DNA of 64,000 nt from Niallia sp. NCCP-28 (GCF_023168165.1 NZ_BQYJ01000011.1:1-64000), one strand, 5' to 3'; shown: positions 33,824 to 43,405, counted from the first letter of the stretch. Notes: generated from the sequence alone by a model not told the origin. A program made the numbers and translations.

Positions 33824-34498
33824 TTGAACATTCTGTTGGCAGAAGATGACTTGCAATTGGGTGAACTAGTGGAATATATGTTAAAGAAAAAGGGAGGATA
33901 TAAGGTAGATTGGGTCACGGAGGGAGAAGATGCATACGATTATGCCAATGCATCTTACTATGACATATTGATATTAGATTGGATGATGCCAAATGGAGAT
34001 GGTGTTTCGGTTTGCAGGCGTTTAAGAAGCAGACAGTATTCAGGGGCAATTTTGATGCTGACTGCAAAAGATTCTGTGGAAGATCGCATTAGCGGTTTAG
34101 ATGCTGGGGCGGATGATTACCTGGTTAAGCCCTTTGAAATCGATGAACTTCTTGCTCGATTGCGGGCGCTGTCACGACGGAATTATGCCCCCATCCTTGA
34201 AGAACAGCTTTTTATTCATGAGATGAAATTAAATCGCCTTAGTCAAACAATAAGCAATAATGGGGAAGAGGTTCAGTTAAGTCCACGTGAATTTCAATTG
34301 CTTGATTTATTGGCCCAAAATAAAGGACAGGTACTGCCCCGGGAAGTAATTTTAGATCGCATTTGGGGCTTTGATGCGGATGTATCTATGAAGGCGATTG
34401 ATGCAACAATCAAACTGCTTCGAAAAAAATTGGATGTGATTGGACAGCAAGAGCTGCTGCAAAGCATAAGAGGGGTTGGTTATAAAGTTGAAAGCTAA
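33824..34498 (+). CDS. OmpR-family response regulator
   Basis: A 224-residue regulator. The receiver domain (1-118) has AEDD near the N-terminus, the phosphoacceptor D52 in LILDWMMPNGDG, and K in DDYLVKPFE; the winged-helix DNA-binding domain (128-222) ends with the typical SIRGVGYKVES. TTG start with GGGGGAG 8 nt upstream. Its stop overlaps the histidine kinase start, so the pair is co-translated. Targets unknown. Confidence 0.93.
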   Translation: MNILLAEDDLQLGELVEYMLKKKGGYKVDWVTEGEDAYDYANASYYDILILDWMMPNGDGVSVCRRLRSRQYSGAILMLTAKDSVEDRISGLDAGADDYLVKPFEIDELLARLRALSRRNYAPILEEQLFIHEMKLNRLSQTISNNGEEVQLSPREFQLLDLLAQNKGQVLPREVILDRIWGFDADVSMKAIDATIKLLRKKLDVIGQQELLQSIRGVGYKVES

Positions 34499-35906
34499 AA
34501 AAGCATCTCTTATCCATTTATTGAAAAATCGCAATAAATGGGATATCTTTGAGAGCACACAATTTCGTTTAACGGTTCTTTATAGTAGTTTGCTGATGCT
34601 TTTTTTGCTCCTTTTTATTGCCGTGGTCTACTTCTTGTTATACTTTACCATTTTCAAAGAACAAGAACGTGATCTAGAGATAAGTGTTAAGCAGGAAGCG
34701 GCAAGCATAGAAAATTATTTGACTCAAAATAAGCAAAGCAGCTTATTGGAATTTCAAAATCAAGAATCAGTTGAAAAGGATGTCGATCAATTTTTTTTCT
34801 ATGTTGTTAATCCTTCAGGGATTCTTGTCCTAGGAGATGAAACAATCTCCGATTTTCGTTCAGAAATATTAAGTACAGTCCAAGGCTGGAATCCTTCCCG
34901 AAATGAAATACGCAGCGAAACATTAAAAATAAATTATTCAGAAAGAAGATTAAAAGAAAGAGGAAGAAAAAATGAATTTCAGCCTACCCAAAGGAAAGAC
35001 ACGATTCGTCTATTGATATCTGCCGAACCTATCTATCATCATGGAGAAGTGATAGGAATGCTTTATATAGGGAAGGAGATTTCATTTGCTTATCAATTAT
35101 TTAAGTGGCTGCCATATATCTTATTAGGAATAGCACTTTTATTTTTAGGGGTGGCTATAGTGATCAGTTATTATATGTCAAAAAAAGCAATGACTCCCAT
35201 CACAAAAGCTTTTGCTAGACAGCGGGAATTTGTAGCGGATGCTTCTCATGAATTGCGTACACCTTTAAGTGTTATGCTTTCTTCCATTAATGCGATGGAA
35301 ATGACCACAGAATGGAAAAAAGAGGATTATTCTTATAAGCTGCTTTTCAATTTGAAAAATGAAGTCAAAAGGATGACACAAATGGTGGGGGATTTATTGA
35401 CATTGGCTCGTTCTGACTTAGAGACAGCAGAACAGGCAAATGAACGATTTGATTTTCAGCCATTTGCCGAAAAAACGATGAAATCTGTACAAACTCTTGC
35501 TGACTCCAAACAAATTAAACTCTTTTTTGAGGTCTCTGAATCACTGATCGTCTATGGAGATTCCCAAAAGTTTACTCAGTTATTATATATATTATTAGAT
35601 AATGCAATAAAATACACCCCAAACGGAGGAAAGGTTTCTCTTTTTTTAGCTGCTGATGAAAAAGATTTGGTGATGAAAGTGCAGGATACGGGGATTGGAA
35701 TTGATGCTAAAGATCAACAACAAATATTTGAACGTTTCTATCGAACAGATAAATCACGAACAAGGCAAATAGGAGGGCATGGACTCGGGCTTGCTATTGC
35801 CAAATGGATTGTCGAAAGTTATAAGGGAACCATTCGAGTTTCTAGTGAAGTGGGGAGGGGAAGCACATTTACGATAAAGATCCCTGTATACAAGGCTGGA
35901 ACATAA
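34488..35906 (+). CDS. Sensor histidine kinase
   Basis: A 472-residue membrane kinase: TM1 (about 25-52), an extracytoplasmic sensor region of about 150 residues, TM2 (about 203-227), then HisKA with FVADASHELRTPLSVM and a HATPase with LLDNAIKYTPNGG, DTGIGI and GHGLGLAIAKWI. No separate HAMP is obvious. TTG 34488 is 12 nt after AGAGGGG; TTG 34476 would touch it. The sensor has no recognisable ligand domain. Confidence 0.9.
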   Translation: MKAKKASLIHLLKNRNKWDIFESTQFRLTVLYSSLLMLFLLLFIAVVYFLLYFTIFKEQERDLEISVKQEAASIENYLTQNKQSSLLEFQNQESVEKDVDQFFFYVVNPSGILVLGDETISDFRSEILSTVQGWNPSRNEIRSETLKINYSERRLKERGRKNEFQPTQRKDTIRLLISAEPIYHHGEVIGMLYIGKEISFAYQLFKWLPYILLGIALLFLGVAIVISYYMSKKAMTPITKAFARQREFVADASHELRTPLSVMLSSINAMEMTTEWKKEDYSYKLLFNLKNEVKRMTQMVGDLLTLARSDLETAEQANERFDFQPFAEKTMKSVQTLADSKQIKLFFEVSESLIVYGDSQKFTQLLYILLDNAIKYTPNGGKVSLFLAADEKDLVMKVQDTGIGIDAKDQQQIFERFYRTDKSRTRQIGGHGLGLAIAKWIVESYKGTIRVSSEVGRGSTFTIKIPVYKAGT

Positions 35907-35923
35907 GTATTCCAGTTAAAGAT

Positions 35924-35970
35924 AAAAACGAATGATTATACGGAATTTACGTATAATCATTCGTTTTTAT
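35924..35970 (+). terminator. Terminator of two-component operon
   Basis: 19-bp perfect stem beginning AAAAACGAATGATTATACG with a 7-nt loop. Confidence 0.9.
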
Positions 35971-36023
35971 TAAACTTTTAAAAGGGTGGTTTCAGGAAAT
36001 TTTGTTGTTATTACCCTACCCGT

Positions 36024-36096
36024 AGCCTGAATACACTTCGCCTGCAGGGTCTAAGCTGTCTTGCTAATCCCACAGGAGTCTACGTGTATTCAGGCT
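36024..36096. repeat. GC-rich intergenic repeat, copy R3 (hairpin form)
   Basis: CCTGCAGGGTCT, GTCTTGCTAATCCCACAGGAGTC matches the core of the repeat at 54641-54776. Here it is enclosed by a perfect 13-bp inverted repeat, AGCCTGAATACAC / GTGTATTCAGGCT. Confidence 0.7.
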
Positions 36097-36605
36097 GCTC
36101 AGTTTTTCCAGATAATTAATTTTTTTATTTTTAAATTTTTTTAGATAACACCCTTTAAAAACGAAGTGGAATGGAGTGTCTGTAGCGCAATGGAACGAAT
36201 TCGTTTTTACACTTGACTATATGTAAAAACACAAGTAACCAAGATTGCGAAACTAGCCTTTATTTTAAAGCTAACTTAGAGATTATTCGTCTTTACAGAT
36301 TATCTAATTAGTTGTGTCCCAACCTTTTTTTAAATCTCTGGATCATCATGTCAAATTATCATCGTTTGCTTATGAAATTAGCTGTCTTAATCTAATAATG
36401 TTAAGTGACAAAAAAGTTGTTTGATTTACAATAAAGCTGTTTAAAAAATAATAAAGTTATAAAAAATGCGAGTCATTCTATTTAACAATTGGGCCATATT
36501 CTTGAGTAATTAATTGCGGATCTAAGGGAAATTTGGGATGATTAAAAGGAAGTTAAAGGAACATTAGTTGAACAATGGAAATTCATATTAGGGGAGAATA
36601 TATAG
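36097..36605. other. Non-coding gap
   Basis: Contains the short inverted pair AAAACGAAG (near 36157) / GAATTCGTTTTT (near 36205), probably part of the repeat family; no gene. Nothing else recognised before the phosphotransferase ribosome binding site. Confidence 0.5.
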
Positions 36606-37397
36606 ATGCCAAACCATGAAAATGAAGAAATATTAGCAGGAGGGAATGTCTCTAATGTTTATCGTCTTGGAGATACTGTACGTCGAGAATTAAAGCCGGA
36701 TAGTCCCAAAATTCATAAGCTATTAAAACATTTAGAAAATAATGGATTTAGTTATGCGCCAAGGTTTTTAGGTATTGATGAAAAAGGAAGAGAAATACTC
36801 TCCTTTATTGAAGGAGAAGCTGGTAACGATCCTTTAAAAAAATACATGTGGTCTGATAATGTTTTAAAAGATATAGCAAAGATGCTCCGTCTTTATCATG
36901 ATGCTGTAAGTGATTTTCCATTATCAGAAGATTGGAAACCAATAGATAATACTCCTCACAAAGTGGAGGTATTATGCCATAATGATTTTGCTAGATACAA
37001 TATTATTTTTAATCATGGAAAACCAATAGGCATTATTGATTTTGATGTGGCTGGACCTGGCCCAAGACTTTGGGACATAGCTTATACTCTTTATACTTGT
37101 GTTCCCTTAAGTAGATTTTACCTCTCTGAAACAGGTGAGGAAGTTTATTATAATCCACTGCAGCATGCTAACCGTATAAAACAAAGAGTCAGATTGTTTT
37201 TTGAATTTTACGGTGAGGGAATAGAAGAAGATTATTTGGACATGGTACTGCTGCGATTAGAAGGATTATGTAAAACAATTATAAGAAAAGCGAGTGAAGG
37301 TGACATTGCTTTTCAAAAGATGATAGATGAAGGGCATCTTGAACATTATCAAAACGATATTAAATTTATTCGTCAACATGGAAAAGAGTGGACTTAA
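36606..37397 (+). CDS. APH-family phosphotransferase
   Basis: A 263-residue aminoglycoside phosphotransferase-fold protein with an intact Brenner motif HNDFARYNIIF and the metal site IIDFDVAGPGPRLWDIAY. The N-terminal lobe is short and the substrate lobe is unlike known resistance enzymes, so an antibiotic-resistance role should not be assumed; homologues in bacilli mostly lack assigned substrates. GGGGAG precedes the ATG. Monocistronic. Confidence 0.82.
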   Translation: MPNHENEEILAGGNVSNVYRLGDTVRRELKPDSPKIHKLLKHLENNGFSYAPRFLGIDEKGREILSFIEGEAGNDPLKKYMWSDNVLKDIAKMLRLYHDAVSDFPLSEDWKPIDNTPHKVEVLCHNDFARYNIIFNHGKPIGIIDFDVAGPGPRLWDIAYTLYTCVPLSRFYLSETGEEVYYNPLQHANRIKQRVRLFFEFYGEGIEEDYLDMVLLRLEGLCKTIIRKASEGDIAFQKMIDEGHLEHYQNDIKFIRQHGKEWT

Positions 37398-37602
37398 GGA
37401 TAGTTTTTTATTTAAGAGGTGGCTTTCTTCATTTAAGTCTTTGAAACGTTCTTCCGCAATAAAGGGCTATTGTTGATAAAACTTAGATTTTCAAACGACT
37501 TATTGTTAACCCCACCCTAAATTTAGAACGGAGTCATGCTTGTTCGATGTTTTTAAAATTAAATAACTTTATTGTGATTTTGCAAATAAGTAAAGAAACA
37601 TT

Positions 37603-37632
37603 TAAAGGCAAGGCTGTGGCTTTGCCTTTTTT
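37603..37632 (+). terminator. Intrinsic terminator
   Basis: AAAGGCAA / TTTGCCTTT stem with a T-run, 205 nt after the phosphotransferase stop. Confidence 0.6.
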
Positions 37633-37757
37633 ATGTTTGTTTCTGCGAAATTTGATTGCTTTTTTTGAATAAAATATCATTCCTTAAATTTTTGCTTTAT
37701 CGTCTGGCAAAAAAATATCTATTAATAAATTAGTATTTAAAATTCTTAAAAATTCAT

Positions 37758-37786
37758 TTGACAGAGTGTATACAATTGTATACATT
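37758..37786 (+). promoter_or_regulatory. Promoter with GTATAC-N4-GTATAC operator, site 2
   Basis: TTGACA, 17-nt spacer, TACATT. The spacer and -10 hold the perfect palindrome TGTATACAATTGTATACA (37767-37784). Architecture matches site 1 at 31386-31414 base for base in spacing. It drives the decayed leader gene and the ABC exporter. Confidence 0.75.
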
Positions 37787-37832
37787 TGGTATATAGATTA
37801 TGTATGCAAATATATGTAAGGAGTGCCTAACA

Positions 37833-38147
37833 ATAAAGAATTTTGAAGGCAAAATAAAAAGTAAAAAGCATAAGGGAGGAGAACGTAAAGGAAGTTGCTG
37901 AATGTAAAACAGTTTATATTAAAACATTAAGACAACAACTGGCGGCACCAGAGTTTCATGGGATCAAAAAAATATTCTTGGAGAATTAAAAGCGATTGAG
38001 TTGGTGATTGGCGAATTTACCAAGCGCTTTGAACTCCATAAAGCAGAAGAAATAAATACAAAAACGAAACAAATAGAGAGAGGAGGAAAAAGAATCCTTA
38101 GAATGATCCCGTTTTATAAAGAATCTTTAGCAAAAGGAGAAAAGTAA
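37833..38147 (+). pseudogene. Decayed leader gene, paralogue of the 30963-31343 gene
   Basis: Downstream of AAGGAG the start codon position reads ATA, and frameshifts split the rest into three frames. Translated pieces match the intact paralogue: YIKTLRQQLAAPEFHGIKK against RATLKQQLESPELQSINPIL, and ILGELKAIELVIGEFTKRFE against VGELKAVETIINEFIQLFE. The last frame's TAA overlaps the ATG of the exporter gene, so coupling to the exporter was once intact. Confidence 0.75.
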
Positions 38148-39898
38148 TGATGTGGGGATTAAAAACATATATAAAGCCTTACTGGAAATACGTGATTCTC
38201 GGACCTCTTTTTATGATATTCGAAGTGTTTTTTGATTTGCTCCAGCCTAAATTAGCAGCTCATATTGTTAATTTTGGAGTAGTAGAGCGTGATTTCCAAA
38301 TTATTCATCATACTGGATGGATGATGGTTCTGGTGGCATTGCTTTCACTAGTGGCAGGTATTGGATGCAACTTTTTTGCCACTCGCGCTTCTCAGAATTT
38401 CGGTGCAGACATCCGGGAGGCCCTCTATACAAAAATTCAAAGCTTTTCATTTGAGAATATTGATACAGTTAAGGCAGGATCATTAATTACACGAATGACA
38501 AATGATGTTGTTCAAGTTCAAAACTTTATGCAAATCGCTCTTCAAGGTCTCGTCCGGGCACCAAGCTTATTAATAGGCAGTGTGGTGATGGCTTTGATAA
38601 TCAATCTGCGGCTGGGGCTTATCTTGCTGGGTACACTAATCATTTTAATTGTAGTTCTCTTCGTGCTTATCAGATTTTCTTATCCACTGTTTTCCAATGT
38701 CCAGGAAAAACTTGATGCAGTAAATACAAGGATGCAAGAAAATTTGGCAGGAATTCGGGTAGTAAAGGCTTTTGTCCAGTCTGATTATGAAACAAAGCAA
38801 TTCAAACAAGTCAATAGAGACTACACGGACATCTCCATAAAAGCAGCGCGTTTTATTGCAATAAATTCTCCAATCGTTACATTTATTATGAATGCATGTC
38901 TTGTTGCGATCCTTTTATATGGGGGGAACTTGGTTTGGATGAACTCTGTTCAGGTGGGAGATTTAGTTGCTTTTATTAACTATGTGATACAGGTACTGTC
39001 TTCCTTGTTGATGGTGAGTGGGCTTCTTGTGAATGTCTCACAAGCTAATGTGTCGGCTAAACGCATCCACGAAGTTTTAACAACAAATCCTGCAATGGAA
39101 AACGCAGAAAAAAACAAGGATTCTTCTATTTTAGCTCAGCATATTGCATTTCGTCATGTAGGATTCTCCTATGCTGGCTCAAAGGATTTAGTATTGCGAG
39201 ATGTGAATTTTAAGGCTTCATGTGGAGAAAAAGTTGCCATCATTGGGGCCACAGGTTCTGGGAAATCATCGCTTGTCCAGTTGATTCCAAGGTTGTATGA
39301 TGTCACATCCGGCTCTATTGAGATTGATGGAAAGGATATTCGAGATCTCCCCCTTTTAGAACTTCGGCAAAACATTGGAATGGTTCTTCAAGAGTCCTTT
39401 TTATTTACTGGGTCTATAAAAGATAATATCGCATTCGGCAAATCGGATGCCACGCAAGAGGAGGTTGAGGCGGCTGCTAAAATAGCTCAAGCACATGAGT
39501 TTATCTCCAAGCTGCCAAATGGCTATGACACGAAAGTTGGCCAAAAAGGAGTCAATTTATCTGGTGGACAAAAGCAAAGAATCTCCATTGCCCGAGCCCT
39601 GCTGATTAAGCCTCCGATACTAATTTTGGATGACAGTACGAGTGCTTTGGATCTTGGCACAGAGAAAAAACTCCGAGATTCCTTAAAAAGTTTCATGAAA
39701 GAAAATATTACATTTTTAATTGCTCAGCGAATTTCATCTGTTATACAAGCCCAAAAGATTCTAGTGATTGACGAAGGGGCTATTGTAGGCAGCGGCACTC
39801 ATAAAGAATTATTGGATACATGTGAGATTTATCAAGATATTTATAAGTCTCAATTTGGCAGGCAGGAGGCGTCTTATGTCGAGCAACAAACATTCTAA
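38147..39898 (+). CDS. Heterodimeric ABC exporter, degenerate-site subunit
   Basis: A 583-residue half-transporter: six membrane segments (residues 15-310) and a nucleotide-binding domain with Walker A GATGSGKSS and signature LSGGQKQR. Walker B reads LILDDSTSALD, with Asp replacing the catalytic Glu, as in the degenerate ATP site of heterodimeric exporters such as BmrCD or LmrCD. AAGGAG precedes the ATG. It overlaps the partner gene by 23 nt. By family it exports drugs or lipophilic compounds. Confidence 0.9.
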   Translation: MMWGLKTYIKPYWKYVILGPLFMIFEVFFDLLQPKLAAHIVNFGVVERDFQIIHHTGWMMVLVALLSLVAGIGCNFFATRASQNFGADIREALYTKIQSFSFENIDTVKAGSLITRMTNDVVQVQNFMQIALQGLVRAPSLLIGSVVMALIINLRLGLILLGTLIILIVVLFVLIRFSYPLFSNVQEKLDAVNTRMQENLAGIRVVKAFVQSDYETKQFKQVNRDYTDISIKAARFIAINSPIVTFIMNACLVAILLYGGNLVWMNSVQVGDLVAFINYVIQVLSSLLMVSGLLVNVSQANVSAKRIHEVLTTNPAMENAEKNKDSSILAQHIAFRHVGFSYAGSKDLVLRDVNFKASCGEKVAIIGATGSGKSSLVQLIPRLYDVTSGSIEIDGKDIRDLPLLELRQNIGMVLQESFLFTGSIKDNIAFGKSDATQEEVEAAAKIAQAHEFISKLPNGYDTKVGQKGVNLSGGQKQRISIARALLIKPPILILDDSTSALDLGTEKKLRDSLKSFMKENITFLIAQRISSVIQAQKILVIDEGAIVGSGTHKELLDTCEIYQDIYKSQFGRQEASYVEQQTF

Positions 39899-41729
39899 TG
39901 AACAGAAAGGTTCAGCAAATCTTTCCCAAATGGGTTTTCAGCAAAGTCGGGGTCCAAGACCTGGAGAAGTTCCGATAGTAAGGTCAAAGGATGCAAAAGG
40001 GACACTGCTCAAAATCTGGAACTATGTCAAACGCCAGCGTCAAGGACTGCTGGTAGTAATCTTCTGTACTGCTTTAACCTCTTGTTTGCTGCTTTTAGGT
40101 CCTTATTTAATAGGAAAAACAATGGATGACTATATTGTTCCACATAAGTTTGATGGGTTTATTCTAATGGGATTTCTGTTATTAGGGGTTTATTTTTTAG
40201 GCGCTGTTTTCACATGGATTCAACAATATGTGGCTTCGAGTTTATCTCAGAACACCGTTCGTGACATGCGCCAAGATTTATTTGAGAAATATCAGCATTT
40301 GCCTGTGTCTTTTTTTGATCAAAAGACACATGGAGAGTTGATGAGTCGAACCACAAATGATATCGCAAATGTCTCCAATACGCTGAACCAAACGGTCGTG
40401 CAGCTTATCTCCAGTGTTTTTATGCTAGTTGGCAGTGTTGTCATGATGTTGAGTTTAAGTCTTTGGATGACAGTGATTACCATTTTGATTGTTCCATCCA
40501 TTGTTTTCATTACGAAAAAAATCACTAAATATACTCGCCAGTATTTTTCTGAACAGCAAAAGCATTTAGGGGAAGTAAATGGATTTGTTCAGGAAAGCAT
40601 TTCCGGTTTACAGGTGATGAAAGTGTTTGGCAGGGAAGCCAAATCCATTGAAGATTTTCGAGAGATTAATGAAAAATTGCGGTCAGTCAGTGTGAAAGCT
40701 CAAAGCTTCTCTGGTTCAATGGGACCTATGATGAATACGATGCGCAATCTAAGTTTTGTCATTATTGCAGTATGTGGCGGTATTTTTGCATACCATGACA
40801 TTATTACAATTGGAGTCATTGTCAGTTTTCTTCATTATTCCAACCAATTTAGCCAGCCGATCAATCAGCTTGCCAATCAGTATAATATGCTTCAATCTGC
40901 GATTGCAGGAGCTGAACGTGTATTTGAAGTGTTGGATTTAGAGTCAGAAACTGTAGAAGAGAAAGAAGCAATGTCTGATAAAAAAATAAAAGGGGAAGTC
41001 ATTTTTAATCACGTGAATTTTAGTTATAAGCCAGATGTACCTATTCTAAAAAAACTTTCTCTAAATGCTCTGCCTGGTCAGATGATTGCTTTAGTAGGAC
41101 CAACTGGTGCAGGGAAAACAACCATTATTAATTTATTGACAAGATTCTATGAGATACAATCAGGGAAGATTTTTATTGATGGGGAAAATATTCAGCAATT
41201 CAGCAAACAATTTCTAAGAAAGCAAATCGGACTTGTTTTGCAGGATGCTTATGTATTTTCTGGAACGATTCGAGAAAATATTCGGTATGGCCGTTTGAAT
41301 GCTACGGATAAAGAAGTGGAAGATGCAGCTCGGCTTGCTCATGCTGACATGTTTATAAAAAAGCTGTCCAAAGGATATGATACGCATTTAAACGCAGAAG
41401 GAGGAAATTTAAGTCAAGGACAAAAGCAGCTTTTAACAATTGCCCGCGCTGTTCTTGCCGATCCTTCCATTCTTATTTTGGATGAAGCAACAAGCAGTGT
41501 CGATACAAGAACAGAACTTCATATTCAAGAAGCAATGAAGTCTTTAATGAAAGGGAGAACAAGCTTCGTCATTGCACACAGGCTCAGTACGATAAGAGAG
41601 GCGGACGCTATCTTAGTAATTAAAGATGGAGAAATCATTGAACAGGGGTCACACGAAGACCTTTTAATGAAAAATGGATTTTATTCCAGCTTGTATAACA
41701 ATCAGCTGACACAGGGGCATGTAAACTAA
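39876..41729 (+). CDS. Heterodimeric ABC exporter, partner subunit
   Basis: A 617-residue half-transporter with a 45-residue polar N-terminus, six membrane segments, Walker A GPTGAGKTT and Walker B LILDEATSSVD with the catalytic Glu. The signature is LSQGQKQ rather than LSGGQ, the expected complement of the degenerate site formed with the upstream subunit. ATG 39876 with AGGAGG 6 nt upstream is the real start; a longer frame from 39822 overlaps more of the first gene and lacks a site. Confidence 0.9.
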   Translation: MSSNKHSNEQKGSANLSQMGFQQSRGPRPGEVPIVRSKDAKGTLLKIWNYVKRQRQGLLVVIFCTALTSCLLLLGPYLIGKTMDDYIVPHKFDGFILMGFLLLGVYFLGAVFTWIQQYVASSLSQNTVRDMRQDLFEKYQHLPVSFFDQKTHGELMSRTTNDIANVSNTLNQTVVQLISSVFMLVGSVVMMLSLSLWMTVITILIVPSIVFITKKITKYTRQYFSEQQKHLGEVNGFVQESISGLQVMKVFGREAKSIEDFREINEKLRSVSVKAQSFSGSMGPMMNTMRNLSFVIIAVCGGIFAYHDIITIGVIVSFLHYSNQFSQPINQLANQYNMLQSAIAGAERVFEVLDLESETVEEKEAMSDKKIKGEVIFNHVNFSYKPDVPILKKLSLNALPGQMIALVGPTGAGKTTIINLLTRFYEIQSGKIFIDGENIQQFSKQFLRKQIGLVLQDAYVFSGTIRENIRYGRLNATDKEVEDAARLAHADMFIKKLSKGYDTHLNAEGGNLSQGQKQLLTIARAVLADPSILILDEATSSVDTRTELHIQEAMKSLMKGRTSFVIAHRLSTIREADAILVIKDGEIIEQGSHEDLLMKNGFYSSLYNNQLTQGHVN

Positions 41730-42181
41730 TTGTATAAATGCATTCGATTTATGTTCCTTGTTTTTAACATAGTCGAAAAGATATAAAAGACATACACATC
41801 ATGATGAACTTCTAAGCTAGCTTGATTTTTTACCAAAACGATTAAACAGCCAACTGTAAGTTAATGAGTAAGCAGATAGACTAGTCGACGAGCCAATGCG
41901 TTAAAAACGCATTGGCTTTTTTTAGATAGTCTATTTTGTTTAGTCGAATAAGGAGCAATGATAGGCAAGTCTCAATATAAGAGTTTTTGTGCAGAACGTG
42001 TCTAGGGAGATTTGTTTTTTCTGAAGTGAGTGTTATATTCAAAGATAGTTGTTTAAAGATTAGATACCCTTATTAAGGGGCTGTTAATGAAATGAATATT
42101 TTCTAAAAAAAGATTTATAAATATGAAGTATTTCAGTATGTAGGTCAAAACAAATACAATTTTTAGAAAAGAGGAATGAAA
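41730..42181. other. Intergenic region with terminator
   Basis: Apart from the terminator at 41891-41923, preceded by GACTAGTCGACGAG (a loose look-alike of the mini-hairpin at 2378-2391), nothing is recognised. Confidence 0.4.
41891..41923 (+). terminator. Intrinsic terminator
   Basis: Perfect 12-bp stem AGCCAATGCGTT / AACGCATTGGCT with seven T. It lies 160 nt after the exporter operon. Confidence 0.9.
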
Positions 42182-42901
42182 TTGTTGAATTTTATCGGCT
42201 GTGGAAGTGCTTTTAATATTGCATTAGGGAACAATGGAGCATTTATCAAAAAGGATCATGTACTATTTTTAATTGATTGTGGGAGCAGCACTTTTGCAAG
42301 GCTGCAGAAAACCAATTTACTTGAAGATGTTGAAGAAATTTGTATTCTTTTAACACACACGCACTGTGATCATATAGGCTCATTAGGAGACTTAATTTTA
42401 TATGGCTATTACTCCATGAATAAGCCGGCAGAAGCAAATGTTTGTGTATACGCGCCGAATGATTTGAATATTAAACCCCTTCTTCAAATGATGGGGGTAG
42501 AAGAAAATGCTTATAAATTAATTCAATTCAGTGAATCAGCAGAATATCAGTATGCTGATTTTCATATTGACTTTGAATCAATTAAAGTGTCTCACGTTAA
42601 AGAATTAAAATCGTATGGATATATTATCCACTATGAAAATAAAACCATTTATTATAGCGGTGATTGCAATGACATTCCTGCAGATATTCTTAATAGGCAG
42701 AATAATGGCGGCTTTGACTTGTTTTATCAAGATACTTGCATAGCAGAGTATGAAGGGAATGTGCATCTATCTTTGAAAAAACTAGATAAATTAATGGATG
42801 CAAAAGCAAGAGAGAAAGTTTACTGTATGCATCTTGATAATGGGTTTAATGAAGATGAAGCCAAAAAACTTGGCTTTAATGTTGTTGCACCGATTATTTA
42901 G
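42182..42901 (+). CDS. Metallo-beta-lactamase-fold hydrolase
   Basis: A 239-residue RNase Z-like MBL protein. The metal motif THTHCDHIGS is intact, with a later YYSGDCNDIP aspartate and MHLDNGF histidine. TTG 42182 (or 42185) is 7-10 nt from GAGG; the ATG at 42176 is only 1 nt from it. It may act on a cyclic phosphodiester or lactone-like substrate; no partner gene is adjacent. Confidence 0.8.
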   Translation: MLNFIGCGSAFNIALGNNGAFIKKDHVLFLIDCGSSTFARLQKTNLLEDVEEICILLTHTHCDHIGSLGDLILYGYYSMNKPAEANVCVYAPNDLNIKPLLQMMGVEENAYKLIQFSESAEYQYADFHIDFESIKVSHVKELKSYGYIIHYENKTIYYSGDCNDIPADILNRQNNGGFDLFYQDTCIAEYEGNVHLSLKKLDKLMDAKAREKVYCMHLDNGFNEDEAKKLGFNVVAPII

Positions 42902-43109
42902 TGAATGGTTTTGACGATATAAAGTGGTTCATCAAAATCGCGAAAGCAGTGGACAGGAGTATTTATTTTTAATTGAAGCCACTATATTAAATGCATACGA
43001 TAAAAACCAAATGAAGATCTAGGTCATCACTCTGGTTTTTATCGTGGTTCTGCTATACTACATCTTCATTTTCCCCTTATGTGACCAATTCAGAAGTGAC
43101 ATAGGCCAT
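42902..43109. other. Non-coding gap
   Basis: Contains an imperfect hairpin around GATAAAAACCA (about 43000) and GGTTTTTATC (about 43033) that may be the terminator of the MBL gene. Nothing else recognised. Confidence 0.45.
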
Positions 43110-43214
43110 TCATTGGCAGTCTTCTAAAATAATATATCCCCAGGCTAAGAGGGAACCGCCGCCAACTAGAACGACAGGGACTTCCTTGGAGCTTGTATCA
43201 GCCGCTTTTTTCAA
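43110..43214 (-). pseudogene. Hydantoinase/oxoprolinase (HyuA-type) C-terminal remnant
   Basis: The minus strand encodes LKKAADTSSKEVPVVLVGGG followed by SLLAWGYIILEDCQ and a stop. AxDxxxSxxxVPVVLVGGGSxL is a typical C-terminal motif of the hydantoinase A/5-oxoprolinase family. No upstream part of the gene remains. Confidence 0.6.
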
Positions 43215-43307
43215 TCGTTAATAAATCAAAAGAATTACCTTAATTTTAACTAAACAATTACGGGGATAAAATTAGCCATTATTATGCAGTTGGATTTTAA
43301 ATCAGTG

Positions 43308-43336
43308 TTGACAGGTAGGAATAGTGTGTTTATAAT
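43308..43336 (+). promoter_or_regulatory. Consensus sigma-A promoter of candidate small RNA
   Basis: TTGACA and TATAAT with exactly 17 nt between them, both perfect consensus. It is the best promoter in the window, and no coding gene follows before a terminator. Confidence 0.8.
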
Positions 43337-43342
43337 CGTATT

Positions 43343-43405
43343 AATCAATAGCTGCAGCCGATCGTACGAACGAAGGCCTAACCTTACTTAAGGTTAGGCC
43401 TTTTT
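43343..43405 (+). ncRNA. Candidate ~60-nt small RNA or attenuated leader
   Basis: Transcription from the consensus promoter would start near 43343 and end at the terminator formed by a perfect 13-bp stem, AAGGCCTAACCTT (43373-43385) with its complement (43390-43402), and a T-run. The 30 nt before the stem include CTGCAGCCGATCGTACGAACG. No ORF fits. It matches no RNA family I know. It could instead be a leader of the FbpA-like gene 330 nt downstream. Confidence 0.6.

Noticed and set aside
36606-37397. Aminoglycoside resistance gene
   Set aside because: The kinase fold is clear, but the substrate lobe does not resemble known resistance enzymes and the context gives no support.
41880-41923. Fourth copy of the CNNG-ACAA-CNNG motif
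   Set aside because: GACTAGTCGACGAG has a mismatched stem and no ACAA loop, and no sulfur gene follows.
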